Source: Hyphobacterium marinum (GTDB taxonomy: Bacteria > Pseudomonadota > Alphaproteobacteria > Caulobacterales > Maricaulaceae). From it: a stretch of DNA of 64,000 nucleotides. Positions 8,475 to 20,815 of this stretch are shown piece by piece (positions within the stretch are counted from its first letter, which is position 1; every line of letters begins with the position of its first letter). The translations under genes were made by a program, and so were the position numbers. The stretch spans positions 124,001 through 188,000 of the forward strand of contig NZ_JAZDRO010000004.1 of NCBI RefSeq assembly GCF_036330325.1, written 5' to 3'. Below the pieces are notes generated by a model. That model ran no database searches and was not told the DNA's origin. It saw only the letters and a list, made by a program, of their open reading frames with translations.

Positions 8475-9338
8475 ATGCCCGTATCACTCCGGTACGCTTT
8501 TCTGGCGGCAATCGCGCTTTTCGCCGCGCCCCTGGCGGCGGTGTCCCTGCCTGCACCGGCCTTTGCCGGTGGCGAGGAGGGGGGCTGTACCCATGGCTGC
8601 GGCCATGGCGGCGGCCATCGCGTGCGTCCGCCGAACATCACCATTCACGGTCCGCGCATCAATGTCGGCGTCAATGTGAACACCAATGTGAATGTGACGA
8701 CCAACGTCAACGCCAACGCCAATGCAGGGGCAAATGCCGGAGCCGGCGCAGGCGCGTCCGGCGGGGCAACGGCCATTGCCATCGCCGGTGGCGGTGGCGG
8801 GTCCTTTGGCGCGCCGCCGCCCGCAACGGCCATTACGGGACTGGCGCTGGCCGGGATCTACGAGACCGAGCTGATCGAGGAAGAGCGCACCCGCGTTCTC
8901 GAAGAATGGCGCGTGATCCGCGCGGTCTGCGTCGATGATCGCGGCACGCCGCATCCGGCCTCCCGTCCGAGCCCGGACGAGCGGGTTGAATCCGGTTTTG
9001 ATGGCGAACTGTTCCGCTGCATGTCGGGAACGTTCATGCAGGTCACGATCGGCTGGCGCGTTGATGGTGCGGATGTGTGGGACGATGCCTACACGATGGT
9101 CTGTGAACGCAATGAAGCGCTGCGCCACGACGCGACGGGCCGCGTCTTCTGCGCGATCCAGGAGCCGCGCCGGAACTGCAACGAGCGGTCGCTTCTGCGG
9201 CTCTACGGCCCGGGCCTGAAACTGGTCTATATCCGCCGGGAAGAGACCTATACCGAAACAGTCGAGCGCCGCCGCGAAGTGGCCACGGCGACCAATATGA
9301 CACTGATGCTCGACGGCGGGGTCGGCGGCTACCGCTAG
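8475..9338 (+). CDS. Secreted protein with Asn/Val and Ala/Gly repeats and a Cys-containing C-terminal domain
   Basis: A 287-residue exported protein. The signal peptide is ~1-33 and ends in PAPAFAGG. A His/Gly/Cys patch (CTHGCGHGGGH) comes next, then a low-complexity stretch alternating Asn with Val/Ala (NVGVNVNTNVNV, NANANAGANAGAGAG; about 60-100), then a glycine run. The last ~165 residues form a folded-looking domain with five cysteines (VCVDD, RCMSG, VCERN, FCAIQ, NCNER). I chose ATG 8475 because of the ideal signal peptide and the upstream AAGGGAG. The Asn-rich alternation recalls amyloid or fibre proteins, and holdfast-anchor genes lie just downstream, but no family is recognised. Confidence 0.75.
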   Translation: MPVSLRYAFLAAIALFAAPLAAVSLPAPAFAGGEEGGCTHGCGHGGGHRVRPPNITIHGPRINVGVNVNTNVNVTTNVNANANAGANAGAGAGASGGATAIAIAGGGGGSFGAPPPATAITGLALAGIYETELIEEERTRVLEEWRVIRAVCVDDRGTPHPASRPSPDERVESGFDGELFRCMSGTFMQVTIGWRVDGADVWDDAYTMVCERNEALRHDATGRVFCAIQEPRRNCNERSLLRLYGPGLKLVYIRREETYTETVERRREVATATNMTLMLDGGVGGYR

Positions 9339-9363
9339 ATCCATGCGTTGATGGGGGTGGGCG

Positions 9364-9399
9364 AAAAGCCCCGGTCCGGACCGCCGGGCCGGGGCTTTT
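9364..9399. terminator. Strong hairpin terminator after the secreted repeat protein
   Basis: The inverted repeat AAAAGCCCCGG / CCGGGGCTTTT with a 14-base G/C-rich loop lies 26 bp after the stop codon. The A and T runs on both sides let it work in either direction. Confidence 0.85.
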
Positions 9400-9426
9400 G
9401 CTTGTGCCTTGGCCGGGAGGCCATTT

Positions 9427-9700
9427 TCAAAGTCGAGCATCACGATAATCGGGCGCGAAAATCTCCACGCCGATATTGCAGCCCCGGATCTCCTCCAGCA
9501 GGCGAACGGAGGGGTTATCCAGCGTGATTGGCACTTCCACGACCGTGCCGACAGATCAGCCGCGTAGTTCGGCCGTTCTTCATTGACGAGGCGGGCCATG
9601 CCGGCCTCGGCCGACTCTGCCACGAAGGTGAAGTCGGCCCGGTCCTGATACGGGAGCGTCAGTGCGCCCGGCGCACCCGTGTCGACATGGCACAGGCGTA
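9427..9700 (-). pseudogene. Frameshifted gene remnant, family not recognised
   Basis: The minus strand reads like protein in two frames joined by a one-base shift near 9550: CHVDTGAPGALTLPYQ..RADFTFVAESAEAGMARLV, then VGTVVEVPITLDNPS..EEIRGCNIGVEIF, ending DARL-stop at 9427. There is no start codon, since a stop precedes the first part. The composition is coding-like, so this looks like a decayed C-terminal piece. Confidence 0.45.
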
Positions 9701-9709
9701 CTTAGCAAG

Positions 9710-9850
9710 TCATCGTGACGAGCAGGGAGGGGCGGGGGTCTTTGTTCGCCCTCGAACGGCGAAGCCGGGCCTGCGTGGAAGGCCGCATTGCGGCAATGGG
9801 CATAGGATGCGCCGGCCGCCACCCGAGCCGGATTTGATCCGGTCCGAGCC
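9710..9850. repeat. Possible dispersed repeat element in gene debris
   Basis: A stretch without coding sense contains the near-palindrome CCGGAT-TTG-ATCCGG (about 9830-9844) and a G-rich flank. It separates two gene remnants. Its style resembles short interspersed repeats of alphaproteobacterial genomes, but only one copy is in the window, so repetition is not shown. Confidence 0.3.
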
Positions 9851-9859
9851 CGAACCCTG

Positions 9860-10033
9860 GCCTGGCAAACGCTCGATGACGAAGAGAAAGCGGCCTTGAA
9901 GGGCCGCCTGAAAAGCGAGATCGAGCGGGGGCGCAACGCGCTGGAAACAGGCGAATTCGCCGGCCGCCCGCAGGCGGACCTCGAAGCCAGGCTTCACAGG
10001 TCACGCCTGGACTGGCTGGCTGATCAGTCCTGA
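9860..10033 (+). pseudogene. Antitoxin-like C-terminal fragment without a start
   Basis: An open frame reading QTLDDEEKAALKGRLKSEI, then ERGRNALETGEFAGR and a short tail, ends at TGA 10033. The helix-rich EEK..ALK..EIERG..ALETGEF pattern resembles small ParD-like/addiction antitoxins. No ATG, GTG or TTG start precedes it before an in-frame TAG (~9808), so it is probably a fragment. Its end overlaps the 3' end of hfaD by 10 bp. Confidence 0.35.
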
Positions 10034-11259
10034 GTGTAGGGGCTGGTGGTCACGAAGCTGGCCGAATTGCCCACCGCATTGGCCGCGCCGGTAATACCCC
10101 AGCCGGTCTGCTGCGTGGCCTGGAAAGTCGAGGTGACGCGCCCCGAATTGGTCTGGTTGACCTCGCCGGTCGCCTGGACGTTCGGGCATTCATTGCAGGA
10201 ATAGGCCGAGAGCGCATTGCCGAAGGCGCTCGCTGATCCGATCACCTCGCCGCCATCATCACCGGAGAAGCGCATCGTCGCATTCACATTGCCGATATTG
10301 TTCTGGTCGAGGCCGACGAACACATCCGCGCCGATATTCGAGACAACGGCCGAATTCCCGAGGCTATCGGCGGACGCAATGATCGAATCCTGGTCAAAAT
10401 TCCCCAGATTGATATCGGTCAACGCGTCGGCGTCACCGGAATTGGTCTGGCTGCCTTGGGCGTGGGCGTAGCCCCACTGGTTCTCCACCGACAGACCATT
10501 GCCCTGGGCCTGGGATGCGACCGTGGTGAAGCGCGATCCGCCGCCCGCTTCCATCCGGGCCGTGGCGCGAACTTCGCCGCGATTGGCCTGTTCCACATCG
10601 AGAATCTGGTCAGAGACATAGCCCGATGTCTGGACATTATTGCCCGAGGCGGTCGCGCCGAGCACAGCGGTCCAGCCCATCCCGCCGTTGCGGGCATCAA
10701 TCGTGGCATCCGCACGGACGTCCGCACCGCTGTCCTGACGCAGAAGCCCGTTGATCGAGCCGTAATCGGCCTCGATCTCGACGGCGTTGGCCGCCGCATT
10801 CGCGGCCGTGACCGAGGAATTGGCATAGCTGCCCACGCGCAGGGTGGCCCCGGCGAACACGCTCGAACCATCGGCCGCTGCCTGGGTCGAGCTGATGTCG
10901 GAATCCCCGGTCATGTCCAGGGTCGCGCCATTGCCCATCGCCGTGGATACGGTCAGCGCCGTGCCGTCGACCGATGTCACGGACGTTTCGGCATCGGCCG
11001 TCACGAACCCGCCAAAGGATTGCGTGTTCTCGACATCGTGCGGCGCAATGGTCTCGACATCGAGCACATTGGCCATGGCCGTCGAGGCCAGCGTGGCTTC
11101 ACCTGTCTCGCCAGCGTCCACGCGCAGGAGCGCGGCGACCTCGGCCTGCAGGTTGATCTGCCCGTTGAGGATTTCAGTCGTATCGTCCGCGAAGGCCGAC
11201 ACGGACATCGCGATCGCGGCGCTCGTGCCCGCGGCCAACGCTTTCACGCGCTTGGACAT
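10024..11259 (-). CDS. hfaD: Holdfast anchor protein HfaD
   Basis: A 411-residue exported protein with signal peptide ~1-24 (SAFADD). The body is rich in Ala, Ser, Asn, Gly and Thr, with spaced Gln/Asn-x-Asn-x-Gly turns (EQANRGEV, SQTNSGDAD, DQNNIGNVN, NQTNSGRV), the style of a beta-solenoid or fibre protein. Its size and position after CsgG-like HfaB and small HfaA match Caulobacter HfaD, an outer-surface protein that tethers the holdfast polysaccharide. A pair of Cys (CNEC) occurs near residue 350. ATG 11259 has a GGAG site 8 bp upstream. The first 86 bases overlap the hfaB coding end. Confidence 0.85.
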   Translation of the reverse strand: MSKRVKALAAGTSAAIAMSVSAFADDTTEILNGQINLQAEVAALLRVDAGETGEATLASTAMANVLDVETIAPHDVENTQSFGGFVTADAETSVTSVDGTALTVSTAMGNGATLDMTGDSDISSTQAAADGSSVFAGATLRVGSYANSSVTAANAAANAVEIEADYGSINGLLRQDSGADVRADATIDARNGGMGWTAVLGATASGNNVQTSGYVSDQILDVEQANRGEVRATARMEAGGGSRFTTVASQAQGNGLSVENQWGYAHAQGSQTNSGDADALTDINLGNFDQDSIIASADSLGNSAVVSNIGADVFVGLDQNNIGNVNATMRFSGDDGGEVIGSASAFGNALSAYSCNECPNVQATGEVNQTNSGRVTSTFQATQQTGWGITGAANAVGNSASFVTTSPYTQD

Positions 11260-12172
11260 TCGAAGTCTCCGATGAAATTGCGTAGGCGGTGTGGGTGTTG
11301 ACGCCGCCGGTGGTGTTGGTCGGACCCAGGGGGTCGCTGTGCAGGCAGGCCGAGCCTGGCGACACGCCGTAAAGCGTGGACGAGAATTCCAGAACGGCGC
11401 GCTCGATCAGCGAACGCACGGCCAGCTGGATCGGCTCCATGGAGCGTCCGCCGGTGGAAATGTCGACGACGGCATCGCCCCAGAAGCTGAAGACCCCGGC
11501 GCTGATTTCGCGGCCGATAATCTGCTTCTGGTAGGAAATGACATCGACCACTTCCATGGTGCGCGTGTTGATCAGGCGCAGGTCGATGCCGACATTCATC
11601 ACATACATGCGCGCGTTGAACACGCCGGTGGGGTCGGAGGTGAGGCGGTTGCCGCCCAGCACATCCACGCCCTGTGAGCGAATATTGTAGTTCAGCTCGG
11701 TAATGCCGCCGATCAGGTGATAATCCGACCCCGGGATGGAGCCGGCATAGATCTGGCGATAGCCTTCGCCGCCGCGGTCGGCCTCGTCACCGATCAGGCG
11801 GTTGTTGGCATAGCGCATTTCCAGTTCCGACACGGAGGTATCGAAGCGCTCAACCAAATTGATTCCGGCTTTCGAGAAGGCCGAGATCGCCATCAGGGAC
11901 GCGCCCTGGGTGATCGCCGGGCCGCCTTCGGGACCAACCGCGCCGGTATAGTCGGAGAGGCGGCCTACCGCGATGCGCGGCGAGCGCGCGCCCTGGCGTG
12001 CGGCATAGCCGGCCAGGCAGGTCAGGGCTTCCGAATACGGCGTCGGGTTGGGCGTCACCGGTGCGTTACCAATCGGCGTGGCATAGCGGCCGTCACTTCC
12101 CGAGTTCGGTGTCACGGCGCAGCCCGCCAGGGCAATCGCGCCAAGGGCGGCTGCGAGAATGCGCTTAGTCAT
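11174..12172 (-). CDS. hfaB: Holdfast anchor lipoprotein HfaB (CsgG family)
   Basis: A 332-residue lipoprotein with lipobox LAGC (Cys18). The CsgG-family core spans about 45-265: RIAVGRLSDYTGA, AISAFSKAGINLVERFD, YHLIGGITELNYNI and the DLRLINTRTMEVVDVISYQKQ strand. CsgG proteins form outer-membrane secretion pores. HfaB is required for export or stability of HfaA and HfaD in Caulobacter. Its start overlaps the hfaA stop by 8 bp and its last ~28 codons overlap hfaD. The tail after ~275 (polar, Arg-rich at the end) is not conserved-looking. Confidence 0.9.
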   Translation of the reverse strand: MTKRILAAALGAIALAGCAVTPNSGSDGRYATPIGNAPVTPNPTPYSEALTCLAGYAARQGARSPRIAVGRLSDYTGAVGPEGGPAITQGASLMAISAFSKAGINLVERFDTSVSELEMRYANNRLIGDEADRGGEGYRQIYAGSIPGSDYHLIGGITELNYNIRSQGVDVLGGNRLTSDPTGVFNARMYVMNVGIDLRLINTRTMEVVDVISYQKQIIGREISAGVFSFWGDAVVDISTGGRSMEPIQLAVRSLIERAVLEFSSTLYGVSPGSACLHSDPLGPTNTTGGVNTHTAYAISSETSNVQARESVGRGHERRDRDVRVGLRGRYD

Positions 12173-12593
12173 GTTCGGCGACCTCCGGTTCCTGCGGGCC
12201 GCCGGAATTGGCGACGGCAGTGACGTTGCCGTTATTGGTCTGGGTGGAATTTACGATCACCGTGTTCCAGCTGCCGTTGACGACGACATTGAGCTGGTTG
12301 CCGATCGCGGTCGCGCTCGACGTACTGTTGTATCCGGTGCTGGTACTGGCACCGACGCCACCCGTGCCTTGCATCTGGGCCTGGACCCCGACGCCGGTCT
12401 GCATCACGCCATTGGTCACGACGCGATTGTTGTTGGCGTCGCGCGTACCGGCGCGGTACGGCTCCGTCGTCTGCGACTGGCCATTCGTGCCCCAGGGCCG
12501 CTGGAAGTCGCTGGCGCTCTGGGCGAAGGCCGGAGATGCCGAAACGGCCGCGGTGGCGACCGTGATCAGCAGGGTTGTCTTGCGCAGCGTCAT
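12165..12593 (-). CDS. hfaA: Holdfast anchor protein HfaA
   Basis: A 142-residue secreted protein with signal peptide ~1-25 (ASPAFAQ). The mature part is rich in Asn, Thr, Ser, Gln and Gly, ending with alternating strands QLNVVVNGSWNTVIVNSTQ and NNGNVTAVANSGG, typical of amyloid-prone curlin-like repeats. First gene of the hfaABD operon, in the Caulobacter order. ATG 12593 (MTLRKTT) is chosen for the signal peptide and the AAAGAGGA site about 8 bp upstream. The C-terminus PEVAEHD is acidic because the reading frame runs into the hfaB start. Confidence 0.85.
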   Translation of the reverse strand: MTLRKTTLLITVATAAVSASPAFAQSASDFQRPWGTNGQSQTTEPYRAGTRDANNNRVVTNGVMQTGVGVQAQMQGTGGVGASTSTGYNSTSSATAIGNQLNVVVNGSWNTVIVNSTQTNNGNVTAVANSGGPQEPEVAEHD

Positions 12594-12749
12594 TGTCCCG
12601 AATCCTCTTTCTCGATGCGAATTCAGGTCATCTGCTGCAACCGGCATGCCACCGGGGGAAGTCCCGGGGAGGCTTTCCCCTGTTGGGCGAAAAGGTTTTG
12701 TTAAGCAGATCGGGCCGAATCGGAACGGTATGAACGGGAAGGAGGGCCC

Positions 12750-13385
12750 ATGAGCGTCCCAAGGCGAGACAGTCCCGTTTTCAATGACATGCCGTTGGTC
12801 GTACTGGCGCTTTCCGCCGTCATTGCGGCGGTCTTCCTGATCGGCACCATGCTGCCCGAATTCGAGTTATGGTCCCGCTATCTCGGCGTCGTCATCACGG
12901 CCGATATCGGTGAACATCCCAGCCCGCTCGGTCCCTGGTCGCCGTTTCTTCTCCATGTCTTCCTGCACAGCGGCTGGCTGCACTTCGCTTTCAACATGGG
13001 GGCCATGCTGGCTTTCGGGACGGCCGCGGCACGGCCCTTTGGACATGGGGGCAGGGGACAGCTGGGCTTTTTGCTCTTCTTCTTTACATGCGCAGCCGGC
13101 GGCGCGCTCGGCCATATAATCGCGAACTGGGGCGAGATGGCCCCGATGGTCGGGGCCTCCACGGCGCTGTCTGGATGCATTGCCGCCGCCGGTTGGGCGC
13201 GGGGCGGACGCAACGGCATGCTGCGGCTGGCCGTGCCGTGGCTCTTGTTCAACCTGGTCCTCGCCGTGTTGGGTACGCAGACCGCGATGACCATCGCCTG
13301 GGCCGGCCATGTCGGCGGGCTGGTAACAGGGGCCGTGCTGTATCCAGTGTTTCTGGCGGTCTTCGCGAGAACGCGCCGATTCTAG
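12750..13385 (+). CDS. Rhomboid-family intramembrane serine protease
   Basis: A 211-residue inner-membrane protein with about six hydrophobic helices. Rhomboid landmarks are present: LHFAFNMGAML (conserved H and N on helix 2), GASTALSG (GxSx nucleophile Ser, about residue 133) and WAGHVGGLVTG (catalytic His, about 187). It should cleave transmembrane substrates, which cannot be predicted here. It is divergent from hfaA across a 156-bp gap holding both promoters. Confidence 0.9.
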   Translation: MSVPRRDSPVFNDMPLVVLALSAVIAAVFLIGTMLPEFELWSRYLGVVITADIGEHPSPLGPWSPFLLHVFLHSGWLHFAFNMGAMLAFGTAAARPFGHGGRGQLGFLLFFFTCAAGGALGHIIANWGEMAPMVGASTALSGCIAAAGWARGGRNGMLRLAVPWLLFNLVLAVLGTQTAMTIAWAGHVGGLVTGAVLYPVFLAVFARTRRF

Positions 13386-13453
13386 CGATTCTCAACGCGG
13401 ACAGCGCCGGATTGTGCTAGACTGCCGGTTCGTCTCCAGAGGAGGTGACCCGC

Positions 13454-13885
13454 ATGAAAGTGTCCGACATTCTTACAGACAAGGGCCGCGAGGTCCTGAC
13501 CATAGACGCCGGTGCCACGCTGATCGAAGCAGCGCAAAGCCTGGATACGAATCGAATCGGCGCGCTTGTGGTGCTTGACGCCGACGGATCGCTGGCCGGC
13601 GTCATATCCGAGCGCGACATCGTGCGGATTGCCGCACGCAATGGCAGCGCAGCGCTGACCTCACCGGTCTCGGTCGCCATGACCCGCGACGTCCATACCG
13701 CCAGCCCGGGTGACTCGCTCGATGACCTGATGATCGAGATGACCGACCGGCGGATTCGCCATTTGCCGGTCATCGACGGCGGCCAGCTCGCCGGAATGGT
13801 CTCGATCGGCGACGTAGTGAAGCGGAAAATCGAATCCGCGGAGGCCGAAGCGGATGCCATGAAGCGCTATATCTCGGCCGGCTGA
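13454..13885 (+). CDS. CBS-domain pair protein
   Basis: A 143-residue cytoplasmic protein made of one Bateman module (two CBS domains, about 8-55 and 75-125; GALVVLDADGSLAGVISERDI and HLPVIDGGQLAGMVSIGDV). Such stand-alone CBS pairs bind adenine nucleotides and modulate partners. ATG 13454 is preceded by AGAGGAGG at the right distance; GTG 13445 is an in-frame alternative but lies on the ribosome-binding site. Confidence 0.9.
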   Translation: MKVSDILTDKGREVLTIDAGATLIEAAQSLDTNRIGALVVLDADGSLAGVISERDIVRIAARNGSAALTSPVSVAMTRDVHTASPGDSLDDLMIEMTDRRIRHLPVIDGGQLAGMVSIGDVVKRKIESAEAEADAMKRYISAG

Positions 13886-14476
13886 CTCCCGATGCGCCTG
13901 TAAAAGCGGGGCAATCGGACCAAATTCAGCGCTTTGTGCAGTTTTCGCGACATTAGCGCTTGCGTCCAAAATCGCCTCCGCCTATACCCCGGCTCCTCGG
14001 CGGCGGGCACACGCTTTACCGCTTGCGCTGAAGGGGGAAACTCCTTATGTTGCCGAGCCTCTCCGCTCTGACGGGAGTTCATCAACGGCGTGTAACCGAT
14101 CGCGCCGGCCGGAGCCTTTTGGTCTCTGTGTCCGGTGTTGGAAACACGACTGCGAAAACTCTTCGACAAGGCGGTTGACAGAGGTAGGGCGGGCGAATAG
14201 ATAGCGCCCTCCTCGTTCGGGCGGGACGCGGTAGCGACCTCGCTCGGGCAAACGGGACTGGCAGCGGAAGCTGTCCTGGACCGGCTGTTTGACATCGTGG
14301 ATATGGAAAGAGAAACGCAGGCGGCGGCGTCTGGCGGATGGCTCAGGCCATCAATCAGATACCGATGACGCTGTAGCGTTTTTCTGAAAATGACAAATTG
14401 CCAATCGTCGCCGGTTCGCCGGTGATGAATGGTTCTTGTCGATTTCTTGAAATGCCAAGCGACGTCGGGATCCAAC
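13886..14476. other. rRNA operon upstream region
   Basis: About 590 bases without a credible gene; open frames on the minus strand here run into 16S and are antisense. It contains the promoter at 14175-14203 and, downstream of it, a ~270-base leader before 16S that should pair with the 16S 3' flank for RNase III processing. Confidence 0.6.
14175..14203 (+). promoter_or_regulatory. rRNA operon promoter
   Basis: TTGACA (14175-14180), a 17-base spacer and TAGATA (14198-14203). This is a near-consensus sigma-70-type pair followed by a G/C-rich start region, as expected for stringently controlled rRNA transcription. The same TAGATA -10 recurs before tRNA-fMet. Confidence 0.8.
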
Positions 14477-15946
<1,470 letters not shown>

Positions 15947-16150
15947 TGCCGATCGACCAGCGACCCGGACCCTTGCGGTCTGGCAAGCTTCCTTTGGCTT
16001 CTTGGACATCAGGTCGCACCCGCCCAGGGTGACGACCAAAACACAGCGGGCGTCGCCGTCTCCGTTTCTCTTTCCACGCTGCAACCGATCGCGGTTGCGG
16101 CGGCCGCGTTCCTCGTTAGGGGGCTGTGTGCGTTTGGATCGATTCCAATC

Positions 16151-16227
<77 letters not shown>

Positions 16228-16275
16228 TGCGCTTTCAGCCTTTGAGGATCCGGCCGACTTCTTGCGTTTCTGAAC

Positions 16276-16351
16276 GGGGCTGTAGCTCAGTTGGGAGAGC
16301 GGTAGCTTTGCAAGCTTCAGGTCGTCGGTTCGATCCCGTCCAGCTCCACCA
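16276..16351 (+). tRNA. tRNA-Ala (TGC)
   Basis: A 76-base cloverleaf, GGGGCTG...CAGCTCC-A-CCA, with anticodon TGC at 16309-16311. It is the second spacer tRNA, in the order usual for bacterial rRNA operons. Confidence 0.98.
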
Positions 16352-16556
16352 GAACGCGGTTGCAAAAGTTTCATCCACTGGCACGGAAGTGCCGGCCGGA
16401 TGGATGTATGACATCGTAAAAAGAGGATTCACCCGCTTTCAGGGTGGATTGAAGAGACATCCTGACCGATGGGCTCATGTGAGGTCGTTCCACATCACGG
16501 TTCTCGTTTGCACGAACGGGAATTGGACGGAACGTTCACCGCGCATGGGCTTCGTT

Positions 16557-19288
<2,732 letters not shown>

Positions 19289-19381
19289 CACGAAGTTCAT
19301 GTACGGCGAACGTTGCGTTCGCCTGATATGAGCCAGAAAGTCAGGCACATACGTCTCTTCAATCTTCAGATCGATCGCGCC

Positions 19382-19499
19382 GACCGGGTGGTTATGGCGG
19401 GGGGACCCCACCCGTTCCCATCCCGAACACGGCCGTTAAGACCCCCAGCGCCGATGGTACTAAGTCTCAAGACTTGGGAGAGTAGGTCGCCGCCCGGTC
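19382..19499 (+). rRNA. rrf: 5S ribosomal RNA
   Basis: About 118 bases, with terminal helix GACCGGGTGG/CCGCCCGGTC and the conserved loop CCATCCCGAACACGG. It lies about 95 bases after 23S. Confidence 0.95.
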
Positions 19500-19536
19500 C
19501 GCACGATCGATCTGACCCTCTTTGACGATGTTATTG

Positions 19537-19569
19537 AAAAAGCCCTGCCGGAAACGGCGGGGCTTTTTT
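19537..19569 (+). terminator. rRNA operon terminator
   Basis: AAAAAGCCCTGCCG-GAAA-CGGCGGGGCTTTTTT. A GNRA-capped hairpin (one mismatch) with a T-run, 38 bases after 5S. It ends the operon before any downstream tRNA. Confidence 0.92.
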
Positions 19570-19678
19570 GCGTTTGGGCTTAACTTGTCGGTCTGTCATC
19601 ACACGATTGTGGGTTTCCCGTGCCATTGGTCCGCGCAACGCTGCTCGCGGATATGATTGAATGGCGGAGGGGATTGTC

Positions 19679-20815
19679 ATGCTGGACTTGATCGAAGCTG
19701 CTTGGTTGATGACCACGCAGGTTGGCACGGATCGCACCTGGGACGAGGTTCTCGGCACCGAGGTCACCGAGGACTGGCAGTCTGCCGAACACCGCCAGTA
19801 CGATTTCTGGACCGGGCGGGGCGAGGGCAATTGGCGACCGCGAGAGGAAGCCGGGCTGGGTCATGTCGAAGACGGCCAGCGTCAGCGCCACTATGTGTTT
19901 CCGGCTCTCGACGGCAAGGCGATCATCGAGATCGCTGAACCGCGCGACCTGACACCGGGCGAGGCGCAGGGGCGCGGCTTCTCCATCCGCTATTACAATG
20001 AGGCCGCGGGCCGGTGGGTGATGGCTCAGCACTGGCCGAACCCGCAATTCGACGGCATCGTTTTCCTCGACCAGCTGACCGGCGAGGAACATCACGGACG
20101 CATTGCGGTCTATAGCGCCGACATGCGCGCGCAGACGCCCGAGGGTGAGCCGCAGATCCGCCGCTACCAGTTTTCCGACATCCGTGCCGACGGATTCCGG
20201 TGGGACGGCGCCAATACGGCCGATGGCGGCGAGACCTGGCGCACCTGGATGGTGGTCGACTTCCAGCGCCTCGGCGATATGCCGTCCCTGCCGGCAGCAG
20301 GTGAACCGCTGCCCGGCTATTCGGAAGGTCTTCTCTGCCAGACCGAACCCCATGGCGCGCTCGACGGCCTCGTCGGCGAATGGTCCGGGGAAGCGGTCAG
20401 CGCCAATGGCGACGTCGAACCTGCGCGCTTTACCGCCGGGCATATGCTGGACGGCTGTGCCATCGCTGGCGTGATCGAGCGCCCGGAGAGCGGTTATCGC
20501 GGTCTTCTGGCGTGGAGCTACACGCCGATCCTGCAGCGCTGGATCGCCTTCTATCTCAACAACACGCCGCGTTCGCCGCACCTCTATTTCGCCTCGGAGA
20601 CCGCAGGCGAGGGCGCGTCCTTCTTCCAGCTTCCCGCCGTGATCGCGGACGAGAGGACGCCTTTCATCACCAATGCGCGCGCCGGTGAGGACACCGCCCG
20701 GGCCCGCACGGTCTGGGAGACGTTGAACGAGGCTGAGCTGGTCTGGCGGGTCGAGTACCGGGGCCAGGACGGCAACTGGCAACCCTACATCACCTATCGC
20801 TTTGCGCGGGACTAG
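19679..20815 (+). CDS. Hypothetical protein, DUF1579/lipocalin-like duplicated fold (tentative)
   Basis: A 378-residue protein with two roughly similar halves. The first half contains QYDFWTGRGEGNWRPRE and the second GALDGLVGEWSGEAVS, each followed by strands ending in conserved-looking Trp/Tyr residues (GRWVMAQHWPNP; LQRWIAFYLNN). This resembles beta-barrel DUF1579-type proteins, whose function is unknown. No signal peptide is seen. ATG 19679 (MLDLIEAAW) is chosen because GGAGGGG lies 7 bp upstream. The stop overlaps the convergent methyltransferase stop by 3 bp. Confidence 0.6.
   Translation: MLDLIEAAWLMTTQVGTDRTWDEVLGTEVTEDWQSAEHRQYDFWTGRGEGNWRPREEAGLGHVEDGQRQRHYVFPALDGKAIIEIAEPRDLTPGEAQGRGFSIRYYNEAAGRWVMAQHWPNPQFDGIVFLDQLTGEEHHGRIAVYSADMRAQTPEGEPQIRRYQFSDIRADGFRWDGANTADGGETWRTWMVVDFQRLGDMPSLPAAGEPLPGYSEGLLCQTEPHGALDGLVGEWSGEAVSANGDVEPARFTAGHMLDGCAIAGVIERPESGYRGLLAWSYTPILQRWIAFYLNNTPRSPHLYFASETAGEGASFFQLPAVIADERTPFITNARAGEDTARARTVWETLNEAELVWRVEYRGQDGNWQPYITYRFARD

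Noticed and set aside
8645..8770. Short repeated units as a possible CRISPR array or tandem repeat
   Set aside because: The repeats are codon-periodic Asn/Val and Ala/Gly runs inside a signal-peptide-bearing CDS; no spacer-repeat alternation.
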